Source: Streptomyces sp. NBC_01431
GTDB taxonomy: Bacteria; Actinomycetota; Actinomycetes; Streptomycetales; Streptomycetaceae
Length of the DNA: 64,000 nt
NCBI RefSeq assembly: GCF_036231355.1
Contig: NZ_CP109497.1
Location: forward strand, 310,001 to 374,000
Direction: 5' to 3'
In this document: in pieces, positions 34,312-42,309 of the stretch
How the letters are laid out: each line of letters opens with the position of its first letter
Numbering within the stretch: position 1 is the first letter of the stretch
The notes under the pieces: model-generated
The model's database searches: none
Told to the model about the DNA's origin: nothing
What the model saw: the letters and a program-made list of their open reading frames with translations, nothing else
Translations under genes and position numbers: made by a program

Positions 34312-35535
34312 TCACGGACAATCCCGGGAATGTTCGCGGACAATCCCGGATGTGAGGGTTCGGGTGACCACGGGTGAGTGCTGGAAGGCGACGGCGACTT
34401 TGATCAACCAGTCCGTCTCGTCCGCGAGTCCGGCCGTTCCGGGCATCTCGCCATGGGGTGGTGCGAGGGTGGGAGGACGTCCGGTCTCCTTGGCCTGGAT
34501 CGCGGTGGCGAGCAGCGCGGCTTCCACTGCGGCCCGCAGGTCGGCGCCGTCGAGACCGGCGGTTCTGGCGTGCTCGCGGGCCCGGTGACCGGCCTCCGGG
34601 CCGGCGTAGGCCCGCAGGGCGAGCTGGCCGTCGCGGATCTCGATGACACGGCGGTAGAGGCGGAACTCCAGGGCCTGGAGGCTGTATCGCGACCGCCATG
34701 GCCGGGCGGCCGTCTCCAGGACGATGGAGGGAGCGGCGTTGCTGAGCGCTTCCCACAGGGGCCGCAGCCGCCGGAACCGGCGCCATGCGCGCAGGCTCCG
34801 GTGCGCGGTGGTGAGCGCGGGGCCCCAGCCGGGCATCGTCCAGCCGATGTGGATGAGCAGGGTTCCGGCGTCGCCGCACAACCAGGCGAGCCACTCCAGG
34901 GAGTCGGGCTTCCAGGGCAGGCGCGTGGTGACGATGTTGAGGAGCCGGATGGTGCCGTACCCCAGGGTGAGGGTGGCCCCGGCGCAGACCAGGTTGAGGC
35001 CTCGGCGCAGCCAGGGTTGGGGGGCCAGCCGGGCGTAGCGCCGGCTCAGCCGCGCGACGACGATCTCGCCGTGGACGTAGGCCGCGATGTACAGCAGGAG
35101 GTAGGCGGAGTACAGCGGTTCGTGGACGTAGTGGAGGGTGAAGCCGCGGGGCTTGCGCTGGTCGGGTGCGAGCAGGGTGAACAGGCCCACGAGCGTGCCC
35201 AGGACGAGGAGGGCCAGGGCGAGCCGTACGCCGATCTTCCGGCGGGCCTGACGCGGCGGACTGTTCCAGTAGATGAGGACTGCCTGCTGTCCCGTGATCA
35301 GGAGCACGACGCTGCACTGCGCCAGGAGCGCGGCGATGTTGGGGTAGCCCAACAGGCGGTCCAGCAGGCTCCATACGGCCGGCTGCGACAGGGTGAGGCT
35401 CAGGGCGGACAGGGCCAGGACGCCGCACAGGACTGCCAGCGCCGGATCACGGGGCGTGCGGAGCAGGTCCCGGAGCTTGTACGTCAGCGCCAGCAGTGCC
35501 GTCAGTGCGCACAGCGGGTGGAGGTAGTCGATCAT
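34312..35535 (-). CDS. MAB_1171c/DUF6545-type membrane protein
   Basis: A 407-residue protein with seven predicted transmembrane helices in the first 250 residues and a cytoplasmic C-terminal domain (ALEFRLYRRVIEIRDGQLALRAY) typical of the MAB_1171c group. It starts 6 bases after the stop of the ImmA/IrrE-like gene, in the recurrent Streptomyces order XRE - protease - membrane protein. Exact role unknown; the arrangement suggests a membrane signal relieved by proteolysis. Confidence 0.85.
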   Translation of the reverse strand: MIDYLHPLCALTALLALTYKLRDLLRTPRDPALAVLCGVLALSALSLTLSQPAVWSLLDRLLGYPNIAALLAQCSVVLLITGQQAVLIYWNSPPRQARRKIGVRLALALLVLGTLVGLFTLLAPDQRKPRGFTLHYVHEPLYSAYLLLYIAAYVHGEIVVARLSRRYARLAPQPWLRRGLNLVCAGATLTLGYGTIRLLNIVTTRLPWKPDSLEWLAWLCGDAGTLLIHIGWTMPGWGPALTTAHRSLRAWRRFRRLRPLWEALSNAAPSIVLETAARPWRSRYSLQALEFRLYRRVIEIRDGQLALRAYAGPEAGHRAREHARTAGLDGADLRAAVEAALLATAIQAKETGRPPTLAPPHGEMPGTAGLADETDWLIKVAVAFQHSPVVTRTLTSGIVREHSRDCP

Positions 35536-35540
35536 GCCGC

Positions 35541-36089
35541 TCAGCCGGAGTGCTGGCCCAGCGAGCGGATCAGGCGTTCCACCAGGGCGGTCTCACTGGT
35601 GGGAACACACACCGGGGCCGGCTCGTCGTGGCCGGCCTGAAGGAGCATCGAGGCGAGGGTCTCGGCCTCCGCTTCCTGCTGGCTGTCATAGGCGGAGCGC
35701 GCCAGCGCTCGCCGGATCAGAGAGGGCCCGAGGTCGGGCAGCAGCCGCTCGGTTCCCTCCGGGTCCGTCACGGTGCGGTGGCCGAACAGCATGTGGGCGC
35801 ACTCATGAAGGATGATCTGCTGCTGGTGCAGGGGCGAGGTCTTCTGCTCGTGGCAGACGTAGTCGGTGGAGGCGGTGGCGATCCACAGACCGGAAGGCGC
35901 ACCGGCGCCGCTGATGCCCGGCAGCGGCAGGACGACGATGGGCCGTCCCCGCCCGTGGGCGAGGTTGTCCAGAAATCTCTGTGTGGTGAAGGGCCTGGGC
36001 AGCGTCAGCGAGGCGAGAAGCTCCTCGCACCGGGCGTGCAGTCCCTGCCTGCTCCTGGCGTGTATGGAAAGCCCTTTGAACATGCGCAC
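35541..36089 (-). CDS. ImmA/IrrE-type zinc metallopeptidase
   Basis: A 182-residue protein with the gluzincin motif HECAHMLFGH (HEXXH plus a third ligand, likely in the EAEAETLASMLL helix). ImmA/IrrE proteases cleave XRE-type repressors; the XRE gene lies directly upstream and the membrane gene directly downstream. Confidence 0.88.
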   Translation of the reverse strand: MRMFKGLSIHARSRQGLHARCEELLASLTLPRPFTTQRFLDNLAHGRGRPIVVLPLPGISGAGAPSGLWIATASTDYVCHEQKTSPLHQQQIILHECAHMLFGHRTVTDPEGTERLLPDLGPSLIRRALARSAYDSQQEAEAETLASMLLQAGHDEPAPVCVPTSETALVERLIRSLGQHSG

Positions 36090-36176
36090 CGTCCCCCGTG
36101 ACAGCCGGTTCGGCCGGGCCTGGTCGGGGCCCGCCCGTTGCTCCGGTGCAGCGTATCCCCGCGGATGCGCGGTTGC

Positions 36177-36743
36177 TCAGATGGGGTTGTCGAGCTGTTC
36201 CAGGCTGCGCAGCCGGTCCACCATGCCGCTGAGGGCGTGCAGGCTCTCGGGGGACAGGCCGTCGGCGCGCAGCGCGATGTTGCGCACGGCTCCGCTCTTC
36301 AGGGCATGCAGAATCGTGAGCTGCTCATCGATGCGGTCGGCGACGGTGTCGTTGAGGAAGTACTCCGTGGGCACGTCGAAGTAGCGGGCCAGCGCCTCAA
36401 GATGACCCAGGCGCGGATTGTCGGCTTCGCCCTTGTGGAGCTTCCAGATGTAGCTGGCCGAAATCACGCGTTCGCCCGCGGCCTCGTCGATGGCGCGCGC
36501 GATCTCGTTGTACGACGGTGACGCGCCCCCCTGGGGCGTGGTGAGCGTCAGGAGCCGGTCGAGCTTCTCCGCGAGGGGGCTGCGACGGGCCGTACGCGGG
36601 CTCTGCGCGTTGCTGTCTGCTGCGGGTGGCGCGGCAGCAGGTCGTGTTTCCGCGTGTGAGCGACCCCCGGGGGCGGCGCTCGGCGTGCCGAGCGGGTCCT
36701 CACCGGTGCCTTCGGACGCGCGGGTGCGGGCTGGCAACTTCAC
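36177..36743 (-). CDS. XRE-type DNA-binding protein, partner of ImmA-like protease
   Basis: A 188-residue protein: a Pro/Arg-rich disordered N-terminus, then a helix-turn-helix (SPSYNEIARAIDEAAGERVISASYIWKLHKGEADNPRLGHLEALARYFDVPTEYFL) and a C-terminal helix pair (ILHALKSGAVRNIALRADGLSPESLHAL). I chose GTG 36743 (AAGGGGG 11 bases upstream). Probably the substrate of the ImmA-like protease. A dyad about 180 bases upstream may be its operator. Confidence 0.82.
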   Translation of the reverse strand: MKLPARTRASEGTGEDPLGTPSAAPGGRSHAETRPAAAPPAADSNAQSPRTARRSPLAEKLDRLLTLTTPQGGASPSYNEIARAIDEAAGERVISASYIWKLHKGEADNPRLGHLEALARYFDVPTEYFLNDTVADRIDEQLTILHALKSGAVRNIALRADGLSPESLHALSGMVDRLRSLEQLDNPI

Positions 36744-36919
36744 CTTCGGGCTGCCCCCTTGAGGATTGCGGCGCTGATCGGCCGGACGAAGAATATCCGG
36801 CTCCTGTCCGGTTCCGGGACGCGGCTTGCCCTTTCGTGGCCGATGGCCGATGGGTGGCGAGCGCGCGTGGCTGGATCTCGCCTGCGGACCGATCGATTCC
36901 GGCCGCTTTCTCGTGGCCT

Positions 36920-36935
36920 GTTTCCGTGTGGAAAC
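36920..36935. promoter_or_regulatory. dyad GTTTCCGTGTGGAAAC
   Basis: Perfect 6-base arms around GTGT, followed by TACAAT at 36945-36950, a good -10 box on the plus strand. It lies 177 bases upstream of the XRE start and could be its operator or that of an unseen plus-strand RNA. Confidence 0.5.
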
Positions 36936-37126
36936 GGAAGTGCCTACAATCTGGAAGATCACGGTTGTTGGCTGCGGGGGACGCGCGAGACAGGCGGGGG
37001 GCCGGCCATGTGGGGTCGATCCGGGACGGGACGGTGTCGCCCGTCGAGACGCTGCGTCGTTGTGCGACGCCCGGGGCGTCCGCGTAAACCCCCTTGTGGC
37101 GAGCGGCAGTTGACCGATGGGACAGC

Positions 37127-37180
37127 CAGGAAGGCCCATCGCGCCCATCGCGCCCAGGAGTTCTCCCGCGGGCCTTCCTG
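37127..37180. other. large hairpin with 9-bp repeat in the loop
   Basis: Perfect 11-base arms (37127-37137 and 37170-37180) around a 32-base loop that contains CATCGCGCC twice in tandem. It could be a terminator or part of a structured RNA; no gene ends beside it. Confidence 0.5.
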
Positions 37181-37693
37181 ACGCCCGGGACCGGTCCCGA
37201 GGCCGACTTCGACGACAACGCGGACGGATACGGCTGACCCGTCACGCACCGTGTACCGACGCCGTCCAGCCACTCTCATCCCGTTGCACCGCACGGGCTG
37301 CCGCCGCGTGTCCGGCGCGGTTCGCCGACCCGGTGTGGCCGCCCGGCGAACCGCGGAGGCACAGTCATCCGAACCACATGGTGTAGCGAAGCGGTCACTT
37401 GGGCCGTCAGGTTTCCGGGCGGGCATGGATGCGGTGCGGCCTCGCCCGCCGCGTACCGGCACCACCAGGCAAGAGCCGTCCCCGACGCGCGTCGGCCGGC
37501 GCGATGGTGCCCATTGCTCATCTACTGCTGTCCGGCCATGGCCGGGACGCCAGTCGGCCGGCCACGGGGAGAGCGCTCGATGACTCCCGTACACCCACCT
37601 GTCCCATGACCAAGGTGACGGGGCATCTGCTGCGGACCGGCCGCTCGCCGCCCGGGTGAGGGGGCGTGCGCTTGCCGCCGGTCAGCGCCGCAT

Positions 37694-37846
37694 CTACTGG
37701 TGGAAGTAGGTGCTGGTGATGGCGGCGGTGTTGGCGGCCTCGGAGTTCCGCCCGTACTTCGCCTTGCGCCGGGCCTTCTTGGCGTCCTTCTGCTCCTGCT
37801 TGTCGCGGGCTTTGGGGTCGTCGCTGCCGGCCTTCTTCTTGAACAT
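37694..37846 (-). CDS. 50-residue highly charged small protein
   Basis: Begins MFKKKAGSDDPKARDKQEQK, stays Lys/Arg/Asp/Glu rich for 30 residues, then changes to a neutral tail NSEAANTAAITSTYFHQ. Nearly every codon ends in G or C, and GAGGAG lies 7 bases before the ATG, so coding status is well supported despite the length. There is no Cys and no hydrophobic segment. The two-part layout resembles a leader plus a short core, so a ribosomal peptide precursor is possible; a nucleic-acid-binding or structural small protein is equally so. It is oriented away from the lantibiotic genes with an IS remnant between. Confidence 0.72.
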   Translation of the reverse strand: MFKKKAGSDDPKARDKQEQKDAKKARRKAKYGRNSEAANTAAITSTYFHQ

Positions 37847-37985
37847 GGGCTGCTCCTCATGTCGTTGGCATGCATATCGCCTCCTTCGACGATGCCATAT
37901 CCCCGACGGGGCTGCCAGGCCGTGCCGCTGAACTGGTGCGCGCCCGGATCGGGCGGCCCGAGTCGCGGTGAGCTGAAATCAGTCA

Positions 37986-38645
37986 GTGTCCTATGTGGAG
38001 AGTTGGGCATTCTTTTATGGGGCAGGGTACGTGGAGTTGGATAGTTCCGGACGGGTTGTGGGAGATCGCTCGTCCGCTGATTCCGGAAGAGCGGATTCGG
38101 CCGCAGGGTGGAGGCACACCGAACACCCCAGATGAGACGCTGTTCGCCGCGGTTGTCTACGTCCTGGTCAGCGGGTGCGCCTGGCGGTCGCTGCCGCCGT
38201 GTTTCGGGGTGTCGAAGTCGACGGCTCACCGCCGGTTTCTGATCTGGCACCGGGCCGGGACGTGGGACCGCCTGCACGAGGAGGTCCAGCGGCAGGCGGA
38301 CTGCGCCGCGCTGACCAGAGTGAGCCGCGCCGTGCTCGAATCCGCCCCCTTGCGGGCCAAGAAAGGCGCGAACACAGAGGTCAGAGCCCCGTGGGCCGAG
38401 ACGGGCCGGGTGCCGAGATGCAAGCCTTGCCGGAAGCGGGCGGACTGTCCCTGGTCTCCGGCCGCTTCGCGCTCGACATCCGGGGGCTGAACCCGTGGCG
38501 GCGGATCACGAGGACGCCGTGGGGCAGAGCATCGGCTCGGGGCCCCTCTGTACTCCTCTGTACTCCGCAGTAGCAGCAGACGGCGTTTTCCCGGTGTGCG
38601 GCCGCCGGTGAAAAACCGACTCATTCGCCTCACCACATAGGACAC
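37986..38645. mobile_element. decayed IS5-type insertion element
   Basis: A 660-base element bounded by perfect 13-base inverted repeats, GTGTCCTATGTGG at 37986-37998 and its complement at 38633-38645. It encloses a frameshifted, shortened transposase. Intact copies of such elements are usually 800-900 bases, so an internal deletion has occurred. No clear target duplication is visible. Confidence 0.8.
38017..38520 (+). pseudogene. IS5-family transposase remnant
   Basis: The N-terminal DUF4096-like part is intact (VPDGLWEIARPLIPEE, YVLVSGCAWRSLPPCFGVSKSTAHRRFLIWHRAGTWDRLHEEV). At about 38370 the frame shifts: SPVGRDGPGAEMQALPEAGGLSLV, which matches the SPVDRGRPGSK stretch, continues in the next frame. 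The first catalytic Asp (VDGS) and the rest of the DDE domain are missing. Inactive. Confidence 0.8.
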
Positions 38646-38697
38646 AGAGGTACGAGTGCATTGCTCGTCACTGACCTGCACTAAACCAAACCGTTAC

Positions 38698-38713
38698 TGT
38701 GACCAGGGTCACA
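38698..38713. promoter_or_regulatory. Crp-type palindrome upstream of the lantibiotic genes
   Basis: TGTGACCAGGGTCACA: perfect 7-base arms around AG. It fits the general TGTGA-N6-TCACA site and the Streptomyces Crp pattern GTG-N6-GNCAC as I recall it. It lies 150 bases upstream of the alpha precursor ATG, just beyond the IS remnant. Confidence 0.65.
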
Positions 38714-38863
38714 ATTGCGACTGTTGTGGTCCACGGTGCTGCTGTGTAACTTCATGCCTCGTTGCTCTGACCAGGCAATGGCATGCGAGGCGAAACACCG
38801 CTGAAATACGCGGAGTTCATCGACTTGCGGCATATTTAGTGGTCGGAACGGGGGTGAATTCAC

Positions 38864-39031
38864 ATGGCTTTTGAGGGTGACGTTTCGCTGATCGAGGAGA
38901 TCGCGGAGCAGGACTTCGACGGCGTCGCGTACGGCGCGTGCACGACGAACACGTTCTCTCTGTCCAACGTGCTCAGCAACAACGGTGGCTGGTGCACGCT
39001 CACGAAGGAATGCCAGCCGAACTGCAACTGA
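38864..39031 (+). CDS. lanA1: lantibiotic alpha-peptide precursor
   Basis: A 55-residue class II precursor. The leader is acidic (MAFEGDVSLIEEIAEQDFDG) and ends VAYGA; the predicted 30-residue core begins CTTNTFSLSN and ends with WCTLTKEC then QPNCN. CTLTxEC is the lipid II-binding motif of mersacidin and of the alpha peptides of haloduracin and lacticin 3147. Four Cys and eight Ser/Thr are available for rings. GGGGGTGA lies before the ATG. It is followed 52 bases later by the beta precursor. Too short for routine gene calling. Confidence 0.95.
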   Translation: MAFEGDVSLIEEIAEQDFDGVAYGACTTNTFSLSNVLSNNGGWCTLTKECQPNCN

Positions 39032-39083
39032 CCCCTGTCTTGGGGCTGTTCAGGCGTGAGTGTGACGGAGGGAGGTGAAGTAC

Positions 39084-39248
39084 ATGCAGAAGGAGGACTT
39101 CCTTGGTGCCTACGACGAGCTGGAGCTGATCGAGCTCAGCGAGGAAGACGCACACGGAGGCACCACGACCGTTCCGTGCAGCATCGCTGTCACGACGCTC
39201 GTCTCCAGCGCGGCTTGCCCGACGACCAAGTGCAGCAAGCAGTGCTGA
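39084..39248 (+). CDS. lanA2: lantibiotic beta-peptide precursor
   Basis: A 54-residue class II precursor. The leader MQKEDFLGAYDELELIELSE ends at a double-glycine site (AHGG). The 28-residue core starts TTTVPCSIAVTTLV and ends CPTTKCSKQC, the C-terminal ring pattern of haloduracin beta (CPTTKCTSQC) and lacticin beta. Beta peptides join the alpha-lipid II complex and form the pore. GGAGGTGA lies 7 bases before the ATG. With the previous gene this defines a two-peptide lantibiotic. Confidence 0.95.
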   Translation: MQKEDFLGAYDELELIELSEEDAHGGTTTVPCSIAVTTLVSSAACPTTKCSKQC

Positions 39249-39278
39249 CCCCGGTCGCGTAGCACACGGCACGAACGA

Positions 39279-39323
39279 GCCCGGGGGAGCGGGGAACGGA
39301 GCATGTTCCCCGCTCCCCTGGGC
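39279..39323 (+). terminator. attenuating hairpin between precursors and lanM1
   Basis: Perfect 14-base arms (39284-39297 and 39305-39318), 7-base loop, extended outward by a G-U pair and four further pairs to 39279-39323. It ends 43 bases before the lanM1 start. Such hairpins let precursor transcripts outnumber enzyme transcripts and may stabilise the short mRNA. Confidence 0.7.
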
Positions 39324-39366
39324 CCAACTTTCCACCCTACCGCTTTCCGCGCATGGAGTAAGAACG

Positions 39367-42309
39367 TTGACCTCTCCCGTGAACCTTTATCCGGAATTCG
39401 ACGGCGCGGAAATACAGGAGACCATCGAGCCCCTCAGCGTGTTCGACGCCGCCGTACGGACGGTGCTCACCACGGCGAGTGAGCCGGCACCGGCCGACTG
39501 CCCGGCCTTCGTCGTCAACTGGTCCCGGATGCCGGAGACCTACCCGTTCCAGCGGGTCATCCGCCAACTCGCCCTGCCCGCCGCTGTTCAGGCCCTGCCC
39601 GCGGACCACGCGGACATGTTCGCAGACGCCGACGACATCACGGTGCAGGTGCTCACCCGGGCCGAGTCGAGGATCCGCGACACCGCCACGCGCGCTCTGG
39701 TCGCCGCGGTGAACCAGGCGTCCGTGGACGGCGTGCTCAGCGGTGACACCCCGCAGGACCGCTACGAACACTTCGTGCGTGCCGTCTGGCCCACATACCT
39801 CGCCCAATTCCCCGTCCTCACCTCCGCCGTGACCCATGTGGTGCGCAACACCCGTGCCGCGGCACGTGAGTTGTTCGAGCGCCTGGCCCAGGACCGCGAC
39901 GCCTTGCAGCGCCGATTCGCCGTCGCTCGCGACGACCGGCTGGTGTCCATCGGTGACGCCGACGGCGACGCACACGCCCACGGCCGTTGCGTCAGCATCC
40001 TGACCTTCGCCTCCGGCGCCCGCCTTGTGTACAAACCCCGCGACATCTCCTGCGAAGCGGCTTTCGAGACGATCACCGCCGAGGTCAACCGGATGGCGGG
40101 GACCGCCCTGCCCGCCGCCTCCGCGCTCGCGCGAGGGGGGTACGGGTACGTGGCCTACGTACAGGCCGAGGACGTGACGGACCAGGGTGCGCCGTTCATG
40201 CGTGCCTGCGGCGAACTGGCTGCGGTGTTCTACCTGTTGGACGCGCGGGACATGCACTTCGAGAACATCCTGGCCACCCGTCGCGGCCCCGTCCCGGTCG
40301 ACCTGGAGACACTGCTGCACCCCGCGCGCGTCCACACCGGTCCCAAACCGGAAGCCGACGGCAACGCCTACGACGCCATCGGTCGCAGCGTGTACGGCAT
40401 CGGCATCCTTCCCCTGGTGCTGCCCGGCAAGGACGAGAACTCCGGCCATGTCGACCTCGGGTTCCTCGGCGGCGACAACCAAGGAGTGTCGCCCTTCAAA
40501 AGCATGGTGTTCGACCACCCCTTCACCGACCGGATGCGGATGCGCCTTCAGGCCCAGCCGGCCGAGCAGCGTTCCACCGTCGTACGGGAGGGCAGCGAGG
40601 AGGAGATCCACCGCCTCGCCCAGGAGATGGCCGACGGTTTCATGACGGTGTGTCAGGCCGTGCGGCGTGAGGCGTCCTCGTGGACCACTCTGCTGAAGAC
40701 GACCGCCCCGGCCCTGCGGATCCGCTACATCCACAACCCGACCTCGCTGTACGCGCAGAGCCTGCGCATGACGTCCTCGGCCGCCGCCATGGCCGGTACG
40801 GATCTGAGTGTGGGGCTGCTGAAGCGGATCGCGATCCCGTCGAAACTGTCCGACCCCGCTCTCGTCGGCTCGGAAATGGTGCAGATGGCCGAGCGGGACA
40901 TCCCGTACTTCACCGCCGAGGCGACCGGCACGGCCGTCTACGACTGCGACGGCAACGACACGGGCGCCCGGCTCGCCGAACCCCCGCTCGCGCGGGCCCT
41001 GGCGAAGGCCACCGCGCTCGACGACCGGGTGATCGACCAGCAACTGAGCATGCTGTACGCGGCGTTCTGCGCCCGTTTCCCCGACAACCACCTCTCCGGA
41101 CACAAGACGTGGGACGTCCACCCCGTCGGCAGCGAAACGGCCCCGCTGGAGGAACTCGCCCGGGTGCTGGCCGACGACCTGGTCGCCTCGAACCTGCCCG
41201 ACAAGTTCGCCCACCTGCCCTCCACCTGGATCGGGCCGCTCGCCTCCGCGCAGGCCACCCGGCCCTGGCCCTCGGGCGTCCTGGGCTACGACCTGTACAC
41301 CGGCCGCACCGGCCCCGCCCTCGCGCTGGCAGCCGCCGGCCTCCACTTCGACGAGCCGCGCTATCTGGCGGTGGCCCGGCAGATCTTCTCCACCAGCGCC
41401 GCCATCCTCTCCGACGGCGTCTACGAGCAGCGCAGCGTCCGCCAGAACGGGCCCGGCGCCTACACCGGCATGGCCGGACTCCTGCTCTCCTTGAGCGTGG
41501 CCGGGCGGATGCTGGACGAGCCCGGCTGGATCAAGGCCGCCCAGGAAGCCGTGCCGCTGGTAGCCGATCAATGCGGGCCCGCGGACTCCCCGGACGTGAT
41601 CACCGGAATCGCCGGGACCGCGGCGATGATCGCCACGGTCGGCGGCAGTTACGCCACCGGAGCACTGACCGGGCTCTGCGCACATCTGGACCAGCACATC
41701 AACGACCCACGGGGTTCGTGGTGGGAGCAGTCCGGATTCGCCCACGGCGTCGCCGGTGTGCTGCACACGCTCGCCGTCCTGCGTCCGCACACGGGCGACC
41801 GGGTCGATCCGGCGATCGGGCTGCTCCTCGACCGTCTCGCGACGTTCTACGACCCGCGGGAAGAGAACTGGTTCACCAACACCTCCACCCGGGACCGGTT
41901 CTCCACCGGCTGGTGCCACGGCGCCGCCGGTATCGCCCTCGGTCTCTGGCAGGTCGCGCAGACCACGGGCGAGCCGCGGGCCGGTGAGTGGCTGGACACC
42001 GCGCTGGCGAACACCGTCCGGTACGGGTTCGGCCGGAACCTGACGTGGTGTCACGGCGACCTCGGCAACCACGACATCCTCAGCCACATCGCCGCCCGGC
42101 GCGGAGATCCCGCGCTCCTCGACGAGATCGCCGACAGTGAAGCCCGGTGGCTCCACCCGAGCGTCATCAGCCAGAAACTGGCCGACCGCACGTCCCGCTA
42201 CGCGCACACCAACAGCGTCATGCTCGGCACCTCCGGCGTGCTGCTGCACCTGGTCCGACGGCTCGCGCCCGGCCTGCGCATATCGCCGATCTGCCACGGG
42301 GTGGTGTGA
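39367..42309 (+). CDS. lanM1: class II lanthionine synthetase LanM, first copy
   Basis: A 980-residue LanM. The dehydratase half (about 130-560) has the kinase-like motifs LVYKPR (about 220) and RDMHFENIL (about 295). The cyclase half (about 640-980) has GFAHGVAG, zinc Cys850 in GWCHGAAG and zinc Cys895-His896 in WCHGDLGN, all intact. It dehydrates Ser/Thr and forms the thioether rings. TTG start with GGAG 8 bases upstream; GTG 39379 is an alternative. The stop overlaps the lanT start by one base. Probably matched to one of the two precursors, as in haloduracin. Confidence 0.95.
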   Translation: MTSPVNLYPEFDGAEIQETIEPLSVFDAAVRTVLTTASEPAPADCPAFVVNWSRMPETYPFQRVIRQLALPAAVQALPADHADMFADADDITVQVLTRAESRIRDTATRALVAAVNQASVDGVLSGDTPQDRYEHFVRAVWPTYLAQFPVLTSAVTHVVRNTRAAARELFERLAQDRDALQRRFAVARDDRLVSIGDADGDAHAHGRCVSILTFASGARLVYKPRDISCEAAFETITAEVNRMAGTALPAASALARGGYGYVAYVQAEDVTDQGAPFMRACGELAAVFYLLDARDMHFENILATRRGPVPVDLETLLHPARVHTGPKPEADGNAYDAIGRSVYGIGILPLVLPGKDENSGHVDLGFLGGDNQGVSPFKSMVFDHPFTDRMRMRLQAQPAEQRSTVVREGSEEEIHRLAQEMADGFMTVCQAVRREASSWTTLLKTTAPALRIRYIHNPTSLYAQSLRMTSSAAAMAGTDLSVGLLKRIAIPSKLSDPALVGSEMVQMAERDIPYFTAEATGTAVYDCDGNDTGARLAEPPLARALAKATALDDRVIDQQLSMLYAAFCARFPDNHLSGHKTWDVHPVGSETAPLEELARVLADDLVASNLPDKFAHLPSTWIGPLASAQATRPWPSGVLGYDLYTGRTGPALALAAAGLHFDEPRYLAVARQIFSTSAAILSDGVYEQRSVRQNGPGAYTGMAGLLLSLSVAGRMLDEPGWIKAAQEAVPLVADQCGPADSPDVITGIAGTAAMIATVGGSYATGALTGLCAHLDQHINDPRGSWWEQSGFAHGVAGVLHTLAVLRPHTGDRVDPAIGLLLDRLATFYDPREENWFTNTSTRDRFSTGWCHGAAGIALGLWQVAQTTGEPRAGEWLDTALANTVRYGFGRNLTWCHGDLGNHDILSHIAARRGDPALLDEIADSEARWLHPSVISQKLADRTSRYAHTNSVMLGTSGVLLHLVRRLAPGLRISPICHGVV

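Larger units (their letters stand above)
36744..37693. other. 950-base gap, no protein gene supported
   Basis: All long open frames here overlap in several directions and show no family features or ribosome sites. It contains the dyad at 36920 and the large hairpin at 37127. It may hold a promoter region and an untranslated RNA. Confidence 0.55.

Noticed and set aside
36959..37594. Several overlapping 80-210-codon frames in the 950-base gap
   Set aside because: They overlap on both strands, lack ribosome sites and have unconvincing compositions; none can be preferred.
39337..42297. 986-codon open frame on the minus strand opposite lanM1
   Set aside because: It mirrors the codon structure of a certain LanM gene, has no family motifs and no ribosome site; it is an antisense shadow of GC-rich coding DNA.
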